This document shows, piece after piece, positions 34,310 to 43,908 of a stretch of DNA of 64,000 bases. Position 1 is the stretch's first letter. Each line of letters starts with the position of its first letter. Where the stretch lies: contig NZ_CP081155.1 of the NCBI RefSeq assembly GCF_025141175.1, positions 1,827,001-1,891,000 on the forward strand, written 5' to 3'. This DNA is from Jannaschia sp. M317 (GTDB lineage: Bacteria > Pseudomonadota > Alphaproteobacteria > Rhodobacterales > Rhodobacteraceae). The notes under the pieces are model-generated. The model was given only the letters and a program-made list of their open reading frames with translations. It was not told the DNA's origin and did no database searches. The translations under genes were made by a program, and so were the position numbers.

Positions 34310-35032
34310 ATGTCATCAGTCAGCCCCCTCCCGCCGCGCTTGTATCGACAGGTGGCCGACCGTGTGGTGGCCATGATCCTGTCCGAGGGGCTGACCACCG
34401 GCACCCGTCTGCCACCCGAGCGGGAACTGGCGCTGCGCCTTGGTGTCGCGCGGTCCACCCTGCGCGAGGCGATGATCGCACTGGAAATCGCAGGTCAGGT
34501 GGTGATCCGCACCGGCTCTGGCATTTATGTCGCCGAGGGCGCGATGCCCGACCCAGCCGATCTGGGGGCAGGCCCGCTGGAGCTGCTGGACGCGCGCGAG
34601 TTGATCGAGGGAGAGGTCGCGGCCCGCGCGGCACAGGCCATGGACGCCGCGCGCCTGCGCGCCATCGAAACCACGGTCGCGGCCATGGCCCAGGCCACCG
34701 ACCGCGATAGCCACCGCGCCGCCGACCGCGCCTTTCATCTGGCCCTGGCCGAGGCGACCGGCATCGACCCCCTGGTGCGGATCGTCGACGATCTCTGGTC
34801 TCAGATGTTCGGCCCGATGTTCGAACGCATGGGTACCCTGACTGGCTTGTTTGGTGGTGACGACGACACCGCCCTGACCCATCACCGCGCCATTCTGGAC
34901 GCGCTGGCGGCGCGGGACGGGGCCGTGGCGCGGGCGCGCATGCAGGCGCATCTGGTCGACGTGCGCCGCGTCCTTCTGCGTGGTCCCGACCGCGAGGATC
35001 GGGCGATTGCGGGCGACGGCGGCGCGGCGTAG
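34310..35032 (+). CDS. GntR-family (FadR subfamily) transcriptional regulator
   Basis: 240 residues from ATG 34310. An in-frame ATG at 34277 would add eleven residues but falls closer to the operators; neither start has a clear ribosome site. The winged helix is LYRQVADRVVAMILSEGL, TRLPPERELALRLGVARSTLREAMIALE, followed by IRTGSGIYV. The C-terminal all-helical FCD ligand domain has the metal-type pattern DRAFHLALAEATG and HHRAILDALAARD. It is divergent from the uronate operon and most likely its repressor, released by a hexuronate pathway intermediate (inference from ExuR/UxuR-type regulators). Confidence 0.92.
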   Translation: MSSVSPLPPRLYRQVADRVVAMILSEGLTTGTRLPPERELALRLGVARSTLREAMIALEIAGQVVIRTGSGIYVAEGAMPDPADLGAGPLELLDARELIEGEVAARAAQAMDAARLRAIETTVAAMAQATDRDSHRAADRAFHLALAEATGIDPLVRIVDDLWSQMFGPMFERMGTLTGLFGGDDDTALTHHRAILDALAARDGAVARARMQAHLVDVRRVLLRGPDREDRAIAGDGGAA

Positions 35033-35041
35033 ACCGCGCGC

Positions 35042-36217
35042 GTGACCTATGACGTGATCATTCTGGGGGCCGGGGGCGCGGGCCTGATGGCGGCGGCCAC
35101 CGCCGGGCAAAGGGGTGCGCGCGTCCTGCTGATGGACCACGCCGAGAAGGCCGGCAAGAAGATCCTGATATCCGGCGGCGGGCGCTGTAACTTCACCAAC
35201 ATGGGGGTGGAGCCGGGGTGTTTTCTGTCGGAAAATCCTCATTTCGTGAAATCCGCGCTCAGCCGGTATACCCAGTGGGATTTCCTGGCACTGGTCGAGG
35301 CCTACGGCATTGCCTGGCATGAAAAGACGCTGGGGCAATTGTTCTGCGACGGCTCGGCCCGGCAAATCGTGGCCATGCTGTTGGATGAATGTCAAAAGGG
35401 TGCGGTGGATCTGCGACTGAACACGCCTTTGGGCGAGGTGCGTCACGACGGCGGCCAGTTCCATGTCGCGGGGGCCCGCGCGCCGCAGTTGGTGATTGCC
35501 ACCGGCGGGCCGTCGATCCCCAAGATGGGCGCGACCGGCGTGGCCTATGATCTGGCGCGACAGTTCGGCTTGGCCGTGGTGCCGCCACGGCCCGCGCTGG
35601 TGCCGCTGACCCTGGGCGAGGATCAGATGTTGTTCCGCACCATTTCAGGCGTGTCCTGTCCGTCGGTTGCGCAGGCGGGCGGGGCCAGCTTCGAAGAGGC
35701 GACGTTGTTCACCCACCGTGGTCTGTCCGGCCCCGCGATCCTGCAGGTGTCGTCCTATTGGCGGCCCGGCGGCAGCCTGTCGCTGAACGTCCTGCCGGGC
35801 GCGGGCGACAAGTTGCGCGCCGCCCGCCGCGCCATGCCGCGCGCGCACCTGAAGGCCGCCTTGTCCGATCATCTGCCCAGTCGCCTGGCCGAGGCATTGG
35901 CCGAACGGATCGGCTTGACCAAGCAGTTGGCCAATGCCTCCGACAAGGATCTGGACAGCGCGGCAGAGGTGCTGACCGGGCTGACGTTTCGACCCACGGG
36001 AACCGAGGGATATGCCAAGGCCGAGGTAACGGCGGGCGGTATCGACACCGACACGCTGTCCTCCAAGACGCTGGAGGCGCGGGCGGTGCCGGGCCTTTAT
36101 GTGATCGGCGAGGCGGTGGATGTGACCGGCTGGCTGGGTGGCTACAACTTTCAATGGGCCTGGGCGTCGGGCCATGCGGCGGGCGTTGCGGTCGCTGCGC
36201 GTGCGTCGGCGGGGTGA
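35042..36217 (+). CDS. BaiN/HI0933-type FAD-dependent oxidoreductase
   Basis: 391 residues from GTG 35042, nine bases after the GntR gene. N-terminal FAD motif [31 protein letters not shown], given here in parts: [10 protein letters not shown] is the dinucleotide loop. It is followed by [16 protein letters not shown] (family signature), [17 protein letters not shown] and the C-terminal [16 protein letters not shown]. The family (YhiN, HI0933) is a widely kept flavoprotein of uncertain substrate, with one branch reducing bile-acid precursors. It is not obviously linked to the uronate genes and is followed by mgsA on the same strand. Confidence 0.9.
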   Translation: MTYDVIILGAGGAGLMAAATAGQRGARVLLMDHAEKAGKKILISGGGRCNFTNMGVEPGCFLSENPHFVKSALSRYTQWDFLALVEAYGIAWHEKTLGQLFCDGSARQIVAMLLDECQKGAVDLRLNTPLGEVRHDGGQFHVAGARAPQLVIATGGPSIPKMGATGVAYDLARQFGLAVVPPRPALVPLTLGEDQMLFRTISGVSCPSVAQAGGASFEEATLFTHRGLSGPAILQVSSYWRPGGSLSLNVLPGAGDKLRAARRAMPRAHLKAALSDHLPSRLAEALAERIGLTKQLANASDKDLDSAAEVLTGLTFRPTGTEGYAKAEVTAGGIDTDTLSSKTLEARAVPGLYVIGEAVDVTGWLGGYNFQWAWASGHAAGVAVAARASAG

Positions 36218-36248
36218 CACCGGCGCGGGGCCTGCTAGGGTCGCGGGT

Positions 36249-36635
36249 ATGATTGCTCTTATCGCACACGACCGCAAGAAACCCGACCTTGCCACCTGGA
36301 TCGCCGCCAACGAGGCCGCGCTTTCGGATCATCGCTGCGTCGCCACGAAAACCACCGGCGGCGTCCTGAAGGAACGGTGCCCCACGCTGGACCTGCATCT
36401 GGTCGAAAGCGGGCCGTTGGGCGGCGACCAACAGATCGGAGCCCTGATCGTCGAGGGGCGGATCGACCTGCTGGTGTTCTTTACCGACCCGCTGTCCCCG
36501 CATCCCCATGACGTTGACGTCAAGGCGCTGACCCGGCTTGCCATCGTCCATGACATTCCCATGGCCTGCAACGCGGCGACGGCTGATCTGATCGTCGCCT
36601 CGCCGGGCTTTGCAAAGCTGGCGCACACCAACTGA
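36249..36635 (+). CDS. mgsA: Methylglyoxal synthase
   Basis: Converts dihydroxyacetone phosphate to methylglyoxal and phosphate, a bypass of lower glycolysis. 128 residues from ATG 36249. Motifs: [28 protein letters not shown] (phosphate-binding Thr and Lys), [35 protein letters not shown] (catalytic Asp) and [14 protein letters not shown]. The length is slightly below the E. coli enzyme (152). The longer open frame upstream overlaps the flavoprotein gene and is not used. Confidence 0.95.
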   Translation: MIALIAHDRKKPDLATWIAANEAALSDHRCVATKTTGGVLKERCPTLDLHLVESGPLGGDQQIGALIVEGRIDLLVFFTDPLSPHPHDVDVKALTRLAIVHDIPMACNAATADLIVASPGFAKLAHTN

Positions 36636-36720
36636 GCCACCATCACGTCCCCGTGCGGCCGCTGGCGCGCGGGTGTCGGCATGATAGACCGGTGCGAAAG
36701 CCCCCACGCCGAGAGACGCC

Positions 36721-38889
36721 ATGCCCCCCGATCTGCCCCTGACGCGCGACCTGTTGTTGATCGGCGGGGGGCATGCCCATGCGCTTGTGCTGCGCAGATG
36801 GGGCATGAACCCCTTGCCGGGGGTGCGTGTGACGGTCGTCAATCCAGGGCCCACGGCCCCCTACACGGGGATGTTGCCAGGACATGTCGCGGGGCACTAT
36901 GGCCGCGATGATCTGGACATTGATCTGGTTCGGCTGACCCGGTTCGCGGGCGCGGCCCTGATCGACGGGGCGGTGACCGCACTGGACGCACGGGCGCGGG
37001 TGGCGACGGTGCCGGGACGCGGGCCATTGCGGTATGACGTGGCCTCGATCGACGTGGGCATCCATGCCGAAATGCCCGAGATCGAGGGCTTTGCGGACCA
37101 TGGCACGGGGGCCAAACCGCTGGATCTGTTCGCCCGCCGCTGGCGTGCCTTTCGGGCCGATGTGGCGGCGGGTGACGCGCCGCCGCATGTCGCCGTCATC
37201 GGCGGCGGCGTCGCGGGGGCAGAGCTGGCGATGGCCATGGCCCACGCGCTGCGTCGCGACGGGTCCGATCCGCAGGTCACCCTGCTGGAAGCCGAGCCGC
37301 GCCTGACGGGTGTGGGCGAGGCGACGCGACGTCGCCTGACAGAGGCGCTGCGCGATCAGGGGGTCACCTTTCGCGGGGGCGCGCGTGTGGCGCGTCTGAC
37401 GGCGGATCACGTCGCGTTGGAGGACGGTGAAAGTGTCCCGGCCGCCTTTGTCACCGGTGCCGCAGGGGCCCGTCCGCACGCCTGGCTGTCGGACACGGGC
37501 CTGCCGTTGAAGGACGGGTTCATTCGCGTCGACAGCCGCCTGCGGGTCGAGGGATACGACGATCTGTTCGCGGTCGGCGATTGCGCCCACATGACCCACG
37601 CCCCGCGCCCCAAGGCCGGTGTCTTTGCGGTGCGGCAGGCCCCGGTGCTGCACGACAACCTGCGCGCGACCCTTCGGGGCATGGGCGGGGTCAAGCCGTT
37701 TCATCCCCAGACATCCTATCTGAAGTTGATTTCGCTGGGCGGAAAGTCCGCTCTGGCGGAAAAGGGCGGGGCGGCGTTTGCCGGACCATGGCTTTGGCGG
37801 TGGAAGGACCACATCGACCGCAGTTTCATGGACAAGCTGAACACTCTGCCCGCGATGCCCACCCCCGACTATCCCACGGAGACGGCGCGCGGGGTGCGCG
37901 AGATGGGAAAGCCGCTTTGCGGTGGATGCGGGTCAAAGGTGACGGGCGGGGCCTTGGCGGCCGCGCTGGCGCAGGTGCCGGCCGCCGCGCGGGATGATAT
38001 TCTGTCGGCACCCGGTGACGATGCGGCGATCCTGACCCATGGGGCAGGGCGGCAGGTTCTGACGACCGATCACCTGCGGGCCTTTACCGCCGACACGGAG
38101 TTGTTCGCCCGCATCACGGCCGTGCACGCGCTGGGCGACGTCTGGTCCATGGGCGCGCGGCCCCAGGCGGCGTTGATCAACGCGATCCTGCCGCGCATGT
38201 CCGAAACCTTGCAGGCCCGGACATTGGAGCAGATCCTGAGCGCGGCGTCAGAGGTGCTGCGCGGGGCGGGGGCCGACGTGGTTGGCGGACATTCGACCAT
38301 GGGGGCCGAGATGACGCTGGGCGTTACGTTGACCGGCCTGACCGAGGCACCGATCACCCATTCTGGTGCGCGTGCAGGCGATGCGATCCTGCTGACGCGG
38401 CCCTTGGGAACCGGAACGATGCTGGTCGCCGAGATGGCCGGACGCGCGCGGGGGGCACAGGTTTTGGACATGCTGCAAGCGATGGCGCGCCCGCAGGGGG
38501 ACGCGGCAGAGTTGTTGCACGGGGCCCGTGCGATGACCGATGTGACGGGCTTTGGTCTGGCCGGGCACCTGATGGCGATCTGCCGGGCCAGCGATGTGGC
38601 GGCAGATCTGACGTTGGACAGCCTGCCCATCTATGACGGGGCGCTGACGGCGGCACAGGACGGCCATCTGTCGACCCTGCACCCAGCCAATGTTGCCGCG
38701 GCCCCGGTCGTGGGGCCGGATCATCCGGCGGTGCCGCTGTTGCACGATCCACAGACGGCGGGCGGTTTGCTGGCGGCGGTGCCACCGGACCGGGCCGACC
38801 AATTGGTGCAGCAACTGCGCGCGGCGGGGCATCAAGCCGCGCGGATCGGAACCTTTCGCGCGGGCCCGCCCATGCTGCGCGCCGTCTAG
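36721..38889 (+). CDS. selD: Fused FAD oxidoreductase - selenide, water dikinase (SelD)
   Basis: 722 residues in two parts. Residues 1-385 form an NDH-2-like pyridine-nucleotide/FAD oxidoreductase domain with GGGHAHALVLRRWG, AVIGGGVAGAELAMAMA and DLFAVGDCAHM. Residues 395-722 are SelD, with catalytic Cys403 and Lys406 (CGGCGSKV), GDDAAIL, GGHSTMGAEMTLGVTLTG and TDVTGFGLAGHLMA. SelD makes selenophosphate from selenide and ATP. The flavin domain might supply selenide by reduction of selenium compounds (inference). This fusion is common in Rhodobacterales. Cys rather than Sec is encoded at the active site. It is convergent with mnmH, the user of selenophosphate, with a four-base overlap of stop codons. 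Confidence 0.94.
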   Translation: MPPDLPLTRDLLLIGGGHAHALVLRRWGMNPLPGVRVTVVNPGPTAPYTGMLPGHVAGHYGRDDLDIDLVRLTRFAGAALIDGAVTALDARARVATVPGRGPLRYDVASIDVGIHAEMPEIEGFADHGTGAKPLDLFARRWRAFRADVAAGDAPPHVAVIGGGVAGAELAMAMAHALRRDGSDPQVTLLEAEPRLTGVGEATRRRLTEALRDQGVTFRGGARVARLTADHVALEDGESVPAAFVTGAAGARPHAWLSDTGLPLKDGFIRVDSRLRVEGYDDLFAVGDCAHMTHAPRPKAGVFAVRQAPVLHDNLRATLRGMGGVKPFHPQTSYLKLISLGGKSALAEKGGAAFAGPWLWRWKDHIDRSFMDKLNTLPAMPTPDYPTETARGVREMGKPLCGGCGSKVTGGALAAALAQVPAAARDDILSAPGDDAAILTHGAGRQVLTTDHLRAFTADTELFARITAVHALGDVWSMGARPQAALINAILPRMSETLQARTLEQILSAASEVLRGAGADVVGGHSTMGAEMTLGVTLTGLTEAPITHSGARAGDAILLTRPLGTGTMLVAEMAGRARGAQVLDMLQAMARPQGDAAELLHGARAMTDVTGFGLAGHLMAICRASDVAADLTLDSLPIYDGALTAAQDGHLSTLHPANVAAAPVVGPDHPAVPLLHDPQTAGGLLAAVPPDRADQLVQQLRAAGHQAARIGTFRAGPPMLRAV

Positions 38890-39938
38890 CGCGATCCGTC
38901 GCCCACAAGGTCGCGCAGGCGTTCGGCGGCCTGGGCAAGGTCGGCGTCCGTCAGGCCGGGCATCTCGATCAGGCCCAGGTCCGGGCGGGTTTCCTTGCCT
39001 GGCCGGGCATAGCGCGGGTCGTAGTGGTGTTGGATCAAGCCTTCGGCCAGCGCGGTAAAGTCGCCCGCGCGGGCCAGACCGTGCCAGCCGTCGATCATGT
39101 CGCCCGGCTGATAAGGGCGCAGCGCATCGATGCGGCGCGCCAGCAGGTCCGCATCTGCGGTCAGATCAGGATAGGTCGTCGTCAGGAAGCGCGCGCGGGC
39201 CGCCACGGGGGCGGTGACGCGCACAACCGGTGCCGTCTTCATCGCCTGCCAGACCGAGGGGGGTATCAGCAAGGTGCCGATTGCGTTGCTCTCGGCCTCC
39301 AGGAACACGGGCCGCGCGGGGTCTAGCGCGTGGATCGCCTGTGCCAGTCGCGATTCGAACATCTTCTGGGCGGGCTGACCGTCGGCCCAGCCACCAAAGT
39401 TGGACCCACGGTGATTGGCCAGCCCCTCCAGGTCGATGACCTGCGCGCCGTCGCGGGCCAGATGATCCAGCAGCTGCGTCTTGCCGGTGCCGGTGCCACC
39501 GTCGATCAGGATCGGGCGGACCGGCAGCGGATCGTCATACAACAGGCGGGACACCAACCGCCGGTAGCTGCGATAGCCGCCTTCGATCAGCTCTACCCGC
39601 CAGCCGATCTGCGCCAGGATCGACGCGAACGAGCCGGAGCGTTGGCCCCCGCGCCAGCAATAGACCAGCGGTCGCCAGCCCCCGTCGCGGTCCGCCAGTG
39701 GGCCCTCGATATGGGCGGCGGCGTTGCGCGCGACCAGCGCGGCCCCGATCTTGCGCGCAAGAAAGCGGTCCTGCTGAACATAGACGGTGCCGACCTTGGC
39801 CCGTTCCGCGTCAGACAGAACCGGCAGGTTGATCGCGCCGGGCACGTGGTCGACGGCGAATTCAGACGGCGCGCGCACATCGATCACCTGATCGAAGGGC
39901 AGGGCGGCGTCGGGCAGGGTTGTCAGGGTATAGGCCAT
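38886..39938 (-). CDS. mnmH: tRNA 2-selenouridine synthase (MnmH/SelU/YbbB)
   Basis: Replaces sulfur by selenium (through a geranylated intermediate) at the wobble 2-thiouridine of tRNAs for Lys, Glu and Gln, using selenophosphate. 350 residues. The rhodanese domain (about 1-130) has catalytic Cys94 (LVYCWRGGQRSG). The P-loop domain has Walker A GGTGTGKTQ (147-155) and DLEGLANHRGSNFGG. The size is family-normal. It lies tail to tail with selD, the source of its substrate, so the two form a compact selenium module. No selA or selB is seen here, so nothing shows selenoprotein synthesis. Confidence 0.95.
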   Translation of the reverse strand: MAYTLTTLPDAALPFDQVIDVRAPSEFAVDHVPGAINLPVLSDAERAKVGTVYVQQDRFLARKIGAALVARNAAAHIEGPLADRDGGWRPLVYCWRGGQRSGSFASILAQIGWRVELIEGGYRSYRRLVSRLLYDDPLPVRPILIDGGTGTGKTQLLDHLARDGAQVIDLEGLANHRGSNFGGWADGQPAQKMFESRLAQAIHALDPARPVFLEAESNAIGTLLIPPSVWQAMKTAPVVRVTAPVAARARFLTTTYPDLTADADLLARRIDALRPYQPGDMIDGWHGLARAGDFTALAEGLIQHHYDPRYARPGKETRPDLGLIEMPGLTDADLAQAAERLRDLVGDGSR

Positions 39939-39977
39939 GGCGCGGGTGGACCCGGTTTTCCGCCCGGCGTCAACGGG

Positions 39978-40400
39978 TCAGAGCCGGGCCGCAAGCCAGC
40001 GGAGCGCGGCGAAATAGCCTTCGATCCCCAGTCCGGCGATCACCGCCTCGGCGCGGGCACTGACGTAGGAATGGTGGCGAAACGCTTCGCGCTTGTGGAT
40101 GTTGGAGATGTGCACCTCCACCACCGGGCCTTCGAAGGCCGACAACGCATCGAGGATCGCCACCGAAGTGTGGCTGTAGGCGCCCGGATTGATGACGATT
40201 GCGTCCTGCGTGCCGCGCGCCTGCTGGATCAGGTCGACCAGTGCGCCTTCGTGATTGGATTGGGCAAAGGTCAAATCGCCCAGGTTCAGCGCGCGGGCCT
40301 GCGCCTCGACGTCGGCCAGCGTATCGGAGCCGTAGATATGCGGCTCTCTCTGGCCCAGAAGGTTCAGGTTCGGACCGTTGAGGATCAGGATCTTGGACAT
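39978..40400 (-). CDS. aroQ: 3-dehydroquinate dehydratase, type II
   Basis: Third step of the shikimate pathway. 140 residues, typical for the dodecameric type II enzyme. Motifs: [21 protein letters not shown] with the catalytic loop Arg and Tyr (given here as one short signature region), [30 protein letters not shown] and [19 protein letters not shown] with the catalytic His. It is leftward, 39 bases after mnmH in the same direction, and probably transcribed on its own or as the lead gene of an aroQ-mnmH unit. Confidence 0.96.
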   Translation of the reverse strand: MSKILILNGPNLNLLGQREPHIYGSDTLADVEAQARALNLGDLTFAQSNHEGALVDLIQQARGTQDAIVINPGAYSHTSVAILDALSAFEGPVVEVHISNIHKREAFRHHSYVSARAEAVIAGLGIEGYFAALRWLAARL

Positions 40401-40491
40401 GACGACACCTTGGTTGCTGGCCTTGTCTAGCGGAGTGGACGGCGGGTTCCAACCGCGCGCCCGCCCGCAAGATCGCTGTTCGTGCAGCAGG

Positions 40492-41112
40492 TCAGGCTGA
40501 TGTGACGGCTGTGGCCTGGGCCAGTTCCTTTTGCACGATGGCCTTCAGGGCCGGTCTGTTGGCGCAGCGGTCGATCCAGGCCCGGACCGACGGCTGGTCC
40601 GGCACGGCATCGGGGATCCATTGAAACGGGCTCGACAGCAGCAGATCGACGGCAGAGTAGTCGTCGCCCAGCAGATAGGGTTGTGCGTCCAGCGTCTCTG
40701 ACAGGCGGGCGAAGACGGTGTCGAGCGTGCGGAACGTGCCCGTCACGGCGGGATGGTCGATCTTGGCCCAGTCCAGCACGAGAACCGGCTCCATCACGCC
40801 TTGATAATAGAACAGCCAGCTGAGGAACGCGCCGCGCTGCGGGTGTCCGACGGGGCGACCAAGGCCCGTATCCGGGAACATGTCGGTCAGGTAGGCGACG
40901 ATGGCCCCCCGTTCCCGCACCCGATCGGTGCCGTCGACCAGATAGGGCACCTTGCCTTCGGGGTGCGGATTGCGTGGGTCCGGGGCACCGCTGCCGTCGT
41001 TGCGGATCACCGATACCTCGACCACGTCGATCTGATCGGCCACGCCCATCTCCTCCAACAGGACGAGGATGGAGGTGGAGCGGGAATTCGGGGCGTGAAA
41101 AAGCGTGGGCAT
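40492..41112 (-). CDS. Glutathione S-transferase family protein
   Basis: 206 residues from ATG 41112. The N-terminal thioredoxin-like domain is [21 protein letters not shown] with the active-site Ser, then [14 protein letters not shown] and [15 protein letters not shown] (gamma-glutamyl site). The C-terminal helical domain contains [20 protein letters not shown], the usual N-capping motif. The substrate is unknown. It is divergent from the YafY-type regulator at 41176, with only 63 bases between, so the two probably share a control region. Confidence 0.92.
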   Translation of the reverse strand: MPTLFHAPNSRSTSILVLLEEMGVADQIDVVEVSVIRNDGSGAPDPRNPHPEGKVPYLVDGTDRVRERGAIVAYLTDMFPDTGLGRPVGHPQRGAFLSWLFYYQGVMEPVLVLDWAKIDHPAVTGTFRTLDTVFARLSETLDAQPYLLGDDYSAVDLLLSSPFQWIPDAVPDQPSVRAWIDRCANRPALKAIVQKELAQATAVTSA

Positions 41113-41175
41113 GGTCGGTCCTCTGGGTTGATTGTACCTCGCCCTAGCAGCCCACTGCTGACATATTCCGTCACT

Positions 41176-41853
41176 ATGGCCCGTGCAGACAGACTCATGC
41201 GTTTGATGGACGCGCTGCGCCGCTTGCCCGCGCCGTTGACCGCCGCGCGGCTGGCGGTGGAAACAGGCGTTTCGCGCCGCCAGTTGTATCGCGATATTGC
41301 AACGTTGCGCGCCGGTGGGGCCCTGATCGACGGCGAGGCGGGCGTGGGATATCGGTTGACCGAAGACACCGCCCTGCCACCACAAAGTTTCTCTCAGTTG
41401 GAGATCGAGGCCCTGGTTCTGGCCGTGGGGGAGCTGCGCCAGATGGGGGACAGCGACCTGGAGAAGGCCGGGCAATCGGCGCTGGCGCGGATCATCGCGA
41501 CGCTGCCGGATCGGCAGGCGCAGCAAGCGATGCATACCGTCCTGCGCAGTTTCCACCCGTCCGGCGCGCCCGCGACGATCACCGCCGATCTTGCCTTGCT
41601 GCGGCGCGCCTGTTGGGAGGAACGCGCGCTGACCCTGCGGTATCGCGATCTGGCCGGGCGGGTGACGGAGCGCGAAGTCTGGCCGCTGGGCATGAGCTAT
41701 TCGCACGGCAGGCTGATGGTACTGGTCTGGTGCTGCTTGCGGCAGGATTGGCGACATTTCCACGCCAGCGGGATCGAAGCCGCTGAATTGAACGGTCGCA
41801 GTTTCCGCCCCCGTCGTGTGCCGTTGCTGCGTGCCTATGCGGCGCGACATTGA
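41176..41853 (+). CDS. YafY/DeoR-type regulator with HTH and WYL domains
   Basis: 225 residues from ATG 41176. The N-terminal winged helix reads ADRLMRLMDALRRLPAPLTAARLA and VETGVSRRQLYRDIATLRAGGALI. A helical linker is followed by a WYL domain (LTLRYRDLAGRVTEREVWPLGMSYSHGRLMVLVWC, given as a region). The diagnostic Trp-Tyr-Leu core is only partly kept. WYL regulators bind small molecules or nucleic acids. Its divergent position to a GST gene suggests that it controls that gene. Confidence 0.9.
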   Translation: MARADRLMRLMDALRRLPAPLTAARLAVETGVSRRQLYRDIATLRAGGALIDGEAGVGYRLTEDTALPPQSFSQLEIEALVLAVGELRQMGDSDLEKAGQSALARIIATLPDRQAQQAMHTVLRSFHPSGAPATITADLALLRRACWEERALTLRYRDLAGRVTEREVWPLGMSYSHGRLMVLVWCCLRQDWRHFHASGIEAAELNGRSFRPRRVPLLRAYAARH

Positions 41854-41868
41854 ACGGTTCGACCAACG

Positions 41869-41893
41869 AAAAAGGGCGCCCCGAAGGGCGCCC
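41869..41893 (-). terminator. Rho-independent terminator of glnA
   Basis: Read on the minus strand: GGGCGCCC (41893-41886), tetraloop TTCG, GGGCGCCC (41881-41874), then five Ts (41873-41869). It lies 25 bases after the glnA stop. The plus-strand gene also ends here but lacks a T-tract on its own strand. Confidence 0.9.
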
Positions 41894-41917
41894 CGATCCG
41901 TGCCCGTAGGCCGGTGA

Positions 41918-43324
41918 TCAGCAGCTGTAGTACATCTGATATTCGACCGGGTGGGGCGTGTGCTCGTAGGTGTAAACCTCGTCCCATTTCAGGGCCATGT
42001 AGCCCTCGATCTGGTCGCGGGTGAAGACGTCACCGGCCAGCAGGAACTCGTGATCCTTCTCCAGCTCGTCCAGAGCTTCCCGCAGGGAGGCGCAGACGGT
42101 CGGGATTTCGGCCAGCTCTTCGGGCGGCAGATCGTAGAGATCCTTGTCCGACGGCTCGCCGGGGTGGATCTTGTTCTTGATGCCGTCCAGGCCGGCCATC
42201 AGCAGCGCGGCGAAGCACAGGTACGGGTTCGCGGACGGATCCGGGAAACGGGCCTCGACGCGCTTGGCCTTGGGGCTTTCGGTCCACGGGATGCGGACGC
42301 AGCCGGACCGGTTGCTGGCGGAATAGGCCCGCAGAACCGGGGCTTCGAAGCCGGGGATCAGACGCTTGTAGGAGTTGGTGGACGGGTTCGTGAAGGCGTT
42401 CAGGGCCTTCGCGTGCTTCAGGATGCCACCGATGAAATACAGCGCTTCCATCGACAGGTCAGCGTACTGGTCGCCTGCGAACAGCGGCTTGCCGTCTTTC
42501 CAGATCGACATGTTCACGTGCATGCCGGTGCCGTTGTCGCCCGCGATGGGCTTGGGCATGAAGGTGGCCGATTTGCCGTAGGCGTGGGCGACGTTGTGCA
42601 CGATGTACTTGTACTTCTGCAGCTCGTCGGCCTGCTTGGTGACCGTTCCGAAGATCAGGCCCAGCTCGTGCTGACAGGACGCCACTTCGTGGTGGTGCTT
42701 GTCGACCTTCATGCCGATGCGCTTCATCGTCGACAGCATCTCGGACCGCAGGTCCTGTGCCGCGTCGGTCGGGTTGACCGGGAAGTAGCCGCCCTTGACG
42801 CCGGGCCGGTGGCCCATGTTGCCCATTTCGTATTCGGTGCCGGTGTTCCAGGCGGCATCGGCCGCGTCGACCTCATAGCCGACCTTGTTCATCGTGTTCG
42901 AGAAACGAACGTCGTCGAACAGGAAGAATTCAGCTTCGGGGCCCATGTAGGCCGCGTCACCGATGCCGGACGAAACCAGGTAGGCTTCGGCCTTTTCGGC
43001 GGTGCCGCGCGGGTCGCGGGCATAAGATTCACCGGTGTCCGGCTCCACGACCGAGCAATGCACGCAGAGCGTCTTTTCGGCATAGAACGGGTCGATGTAG
43101 ACCGACTCGGTGTCCAGCATCAGCTTCATGTCGGAGGCTTCGATGCCCTTCCAACCAGCGATGGAGGAGCCGTCGAACATGAAACCTTCTTCGATGAAGT
43201 CAGCGTCGACCTGATCGCTCATCACCGTGACGTGCTGCAACTTGCCGCGCGGGTCGGTGAAGCGGATATCGACGTACTCGATTTCCTCGTCCTTGATCAG
43301 CTTGAGGACTGCGTCCGTGCTCAT
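41918..43324 (-). CDS. glnA: Glutamine synthetase type I
   Basis: ATP-dependent ligation of ammonia to glutamate, dodecameric and cytosolic. 468 residues, the exact usual size. Motifs: [55 protein letters not shown] (ATP site, as a region) and RSGCVRIPW. The adenylylation site is Tyr397 ([10 protein letters not shown]), so activity should be controlled by GlnE. AGGGGAATCTC precedes the ATG. glnB lies 72 bases upstream in the same direction, the usual glnBA order of alphaproteobacteria. Confidence 0.98.
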   Translation of the reverse strand: MSTDAVLKLIKDEEIEYVDIRFTDPRGKLQHVTVMSDQVDADFIEEGFMFDGSSIAGWKGIEASDMKLMLDTESVYIDPFYAEKTLCVHCSVVEPDTGESYARDPRGTAEKAEAYLVSSGIGDAAYMGPEAEFFLFDDVRFSNTMNKVGYEVDAADAAWNTGTEYEMGNMGHRPGVKGGYFPVNPTDAAQDLRSEMLSTMKRIGMKVDKHHHEVASCQHELGLIFGTVTKQADELQKYKYIVHNVAHAYGKSATFMPKPIAGDNGTGMHVNMSIWKDGKPLFAGDQYADLSMEALYFIGGILKHAKALNAFTNPSTNSYKRLIPGFEAPVLRAYSASNRSGCVRIPWTESPKAKRVEARFPDPSANPYLCFAALLMAGLDGIKNKIHPGEPSDKDLYDLPPEELAEIPTVCASLREALDELEKDHEFLLAGDVFTRDQIEGYMALKWDEVYTYEHTPHPVEYQMYYSC

Positions 43325-43396
43325 GAGATTCCCCTTCTCTAGAAGTCCACCCCGGAGCCGATCCGGGGTCTTGATAGGTTGTAGGTTTTGGACCGG

Positions 43397-43867
<471 letters not shown>

Positions 43868-43908
43868 TTAAAAAATGGGCAAATAGGGAATCGGGATCGA
43901 GGGGCCCG

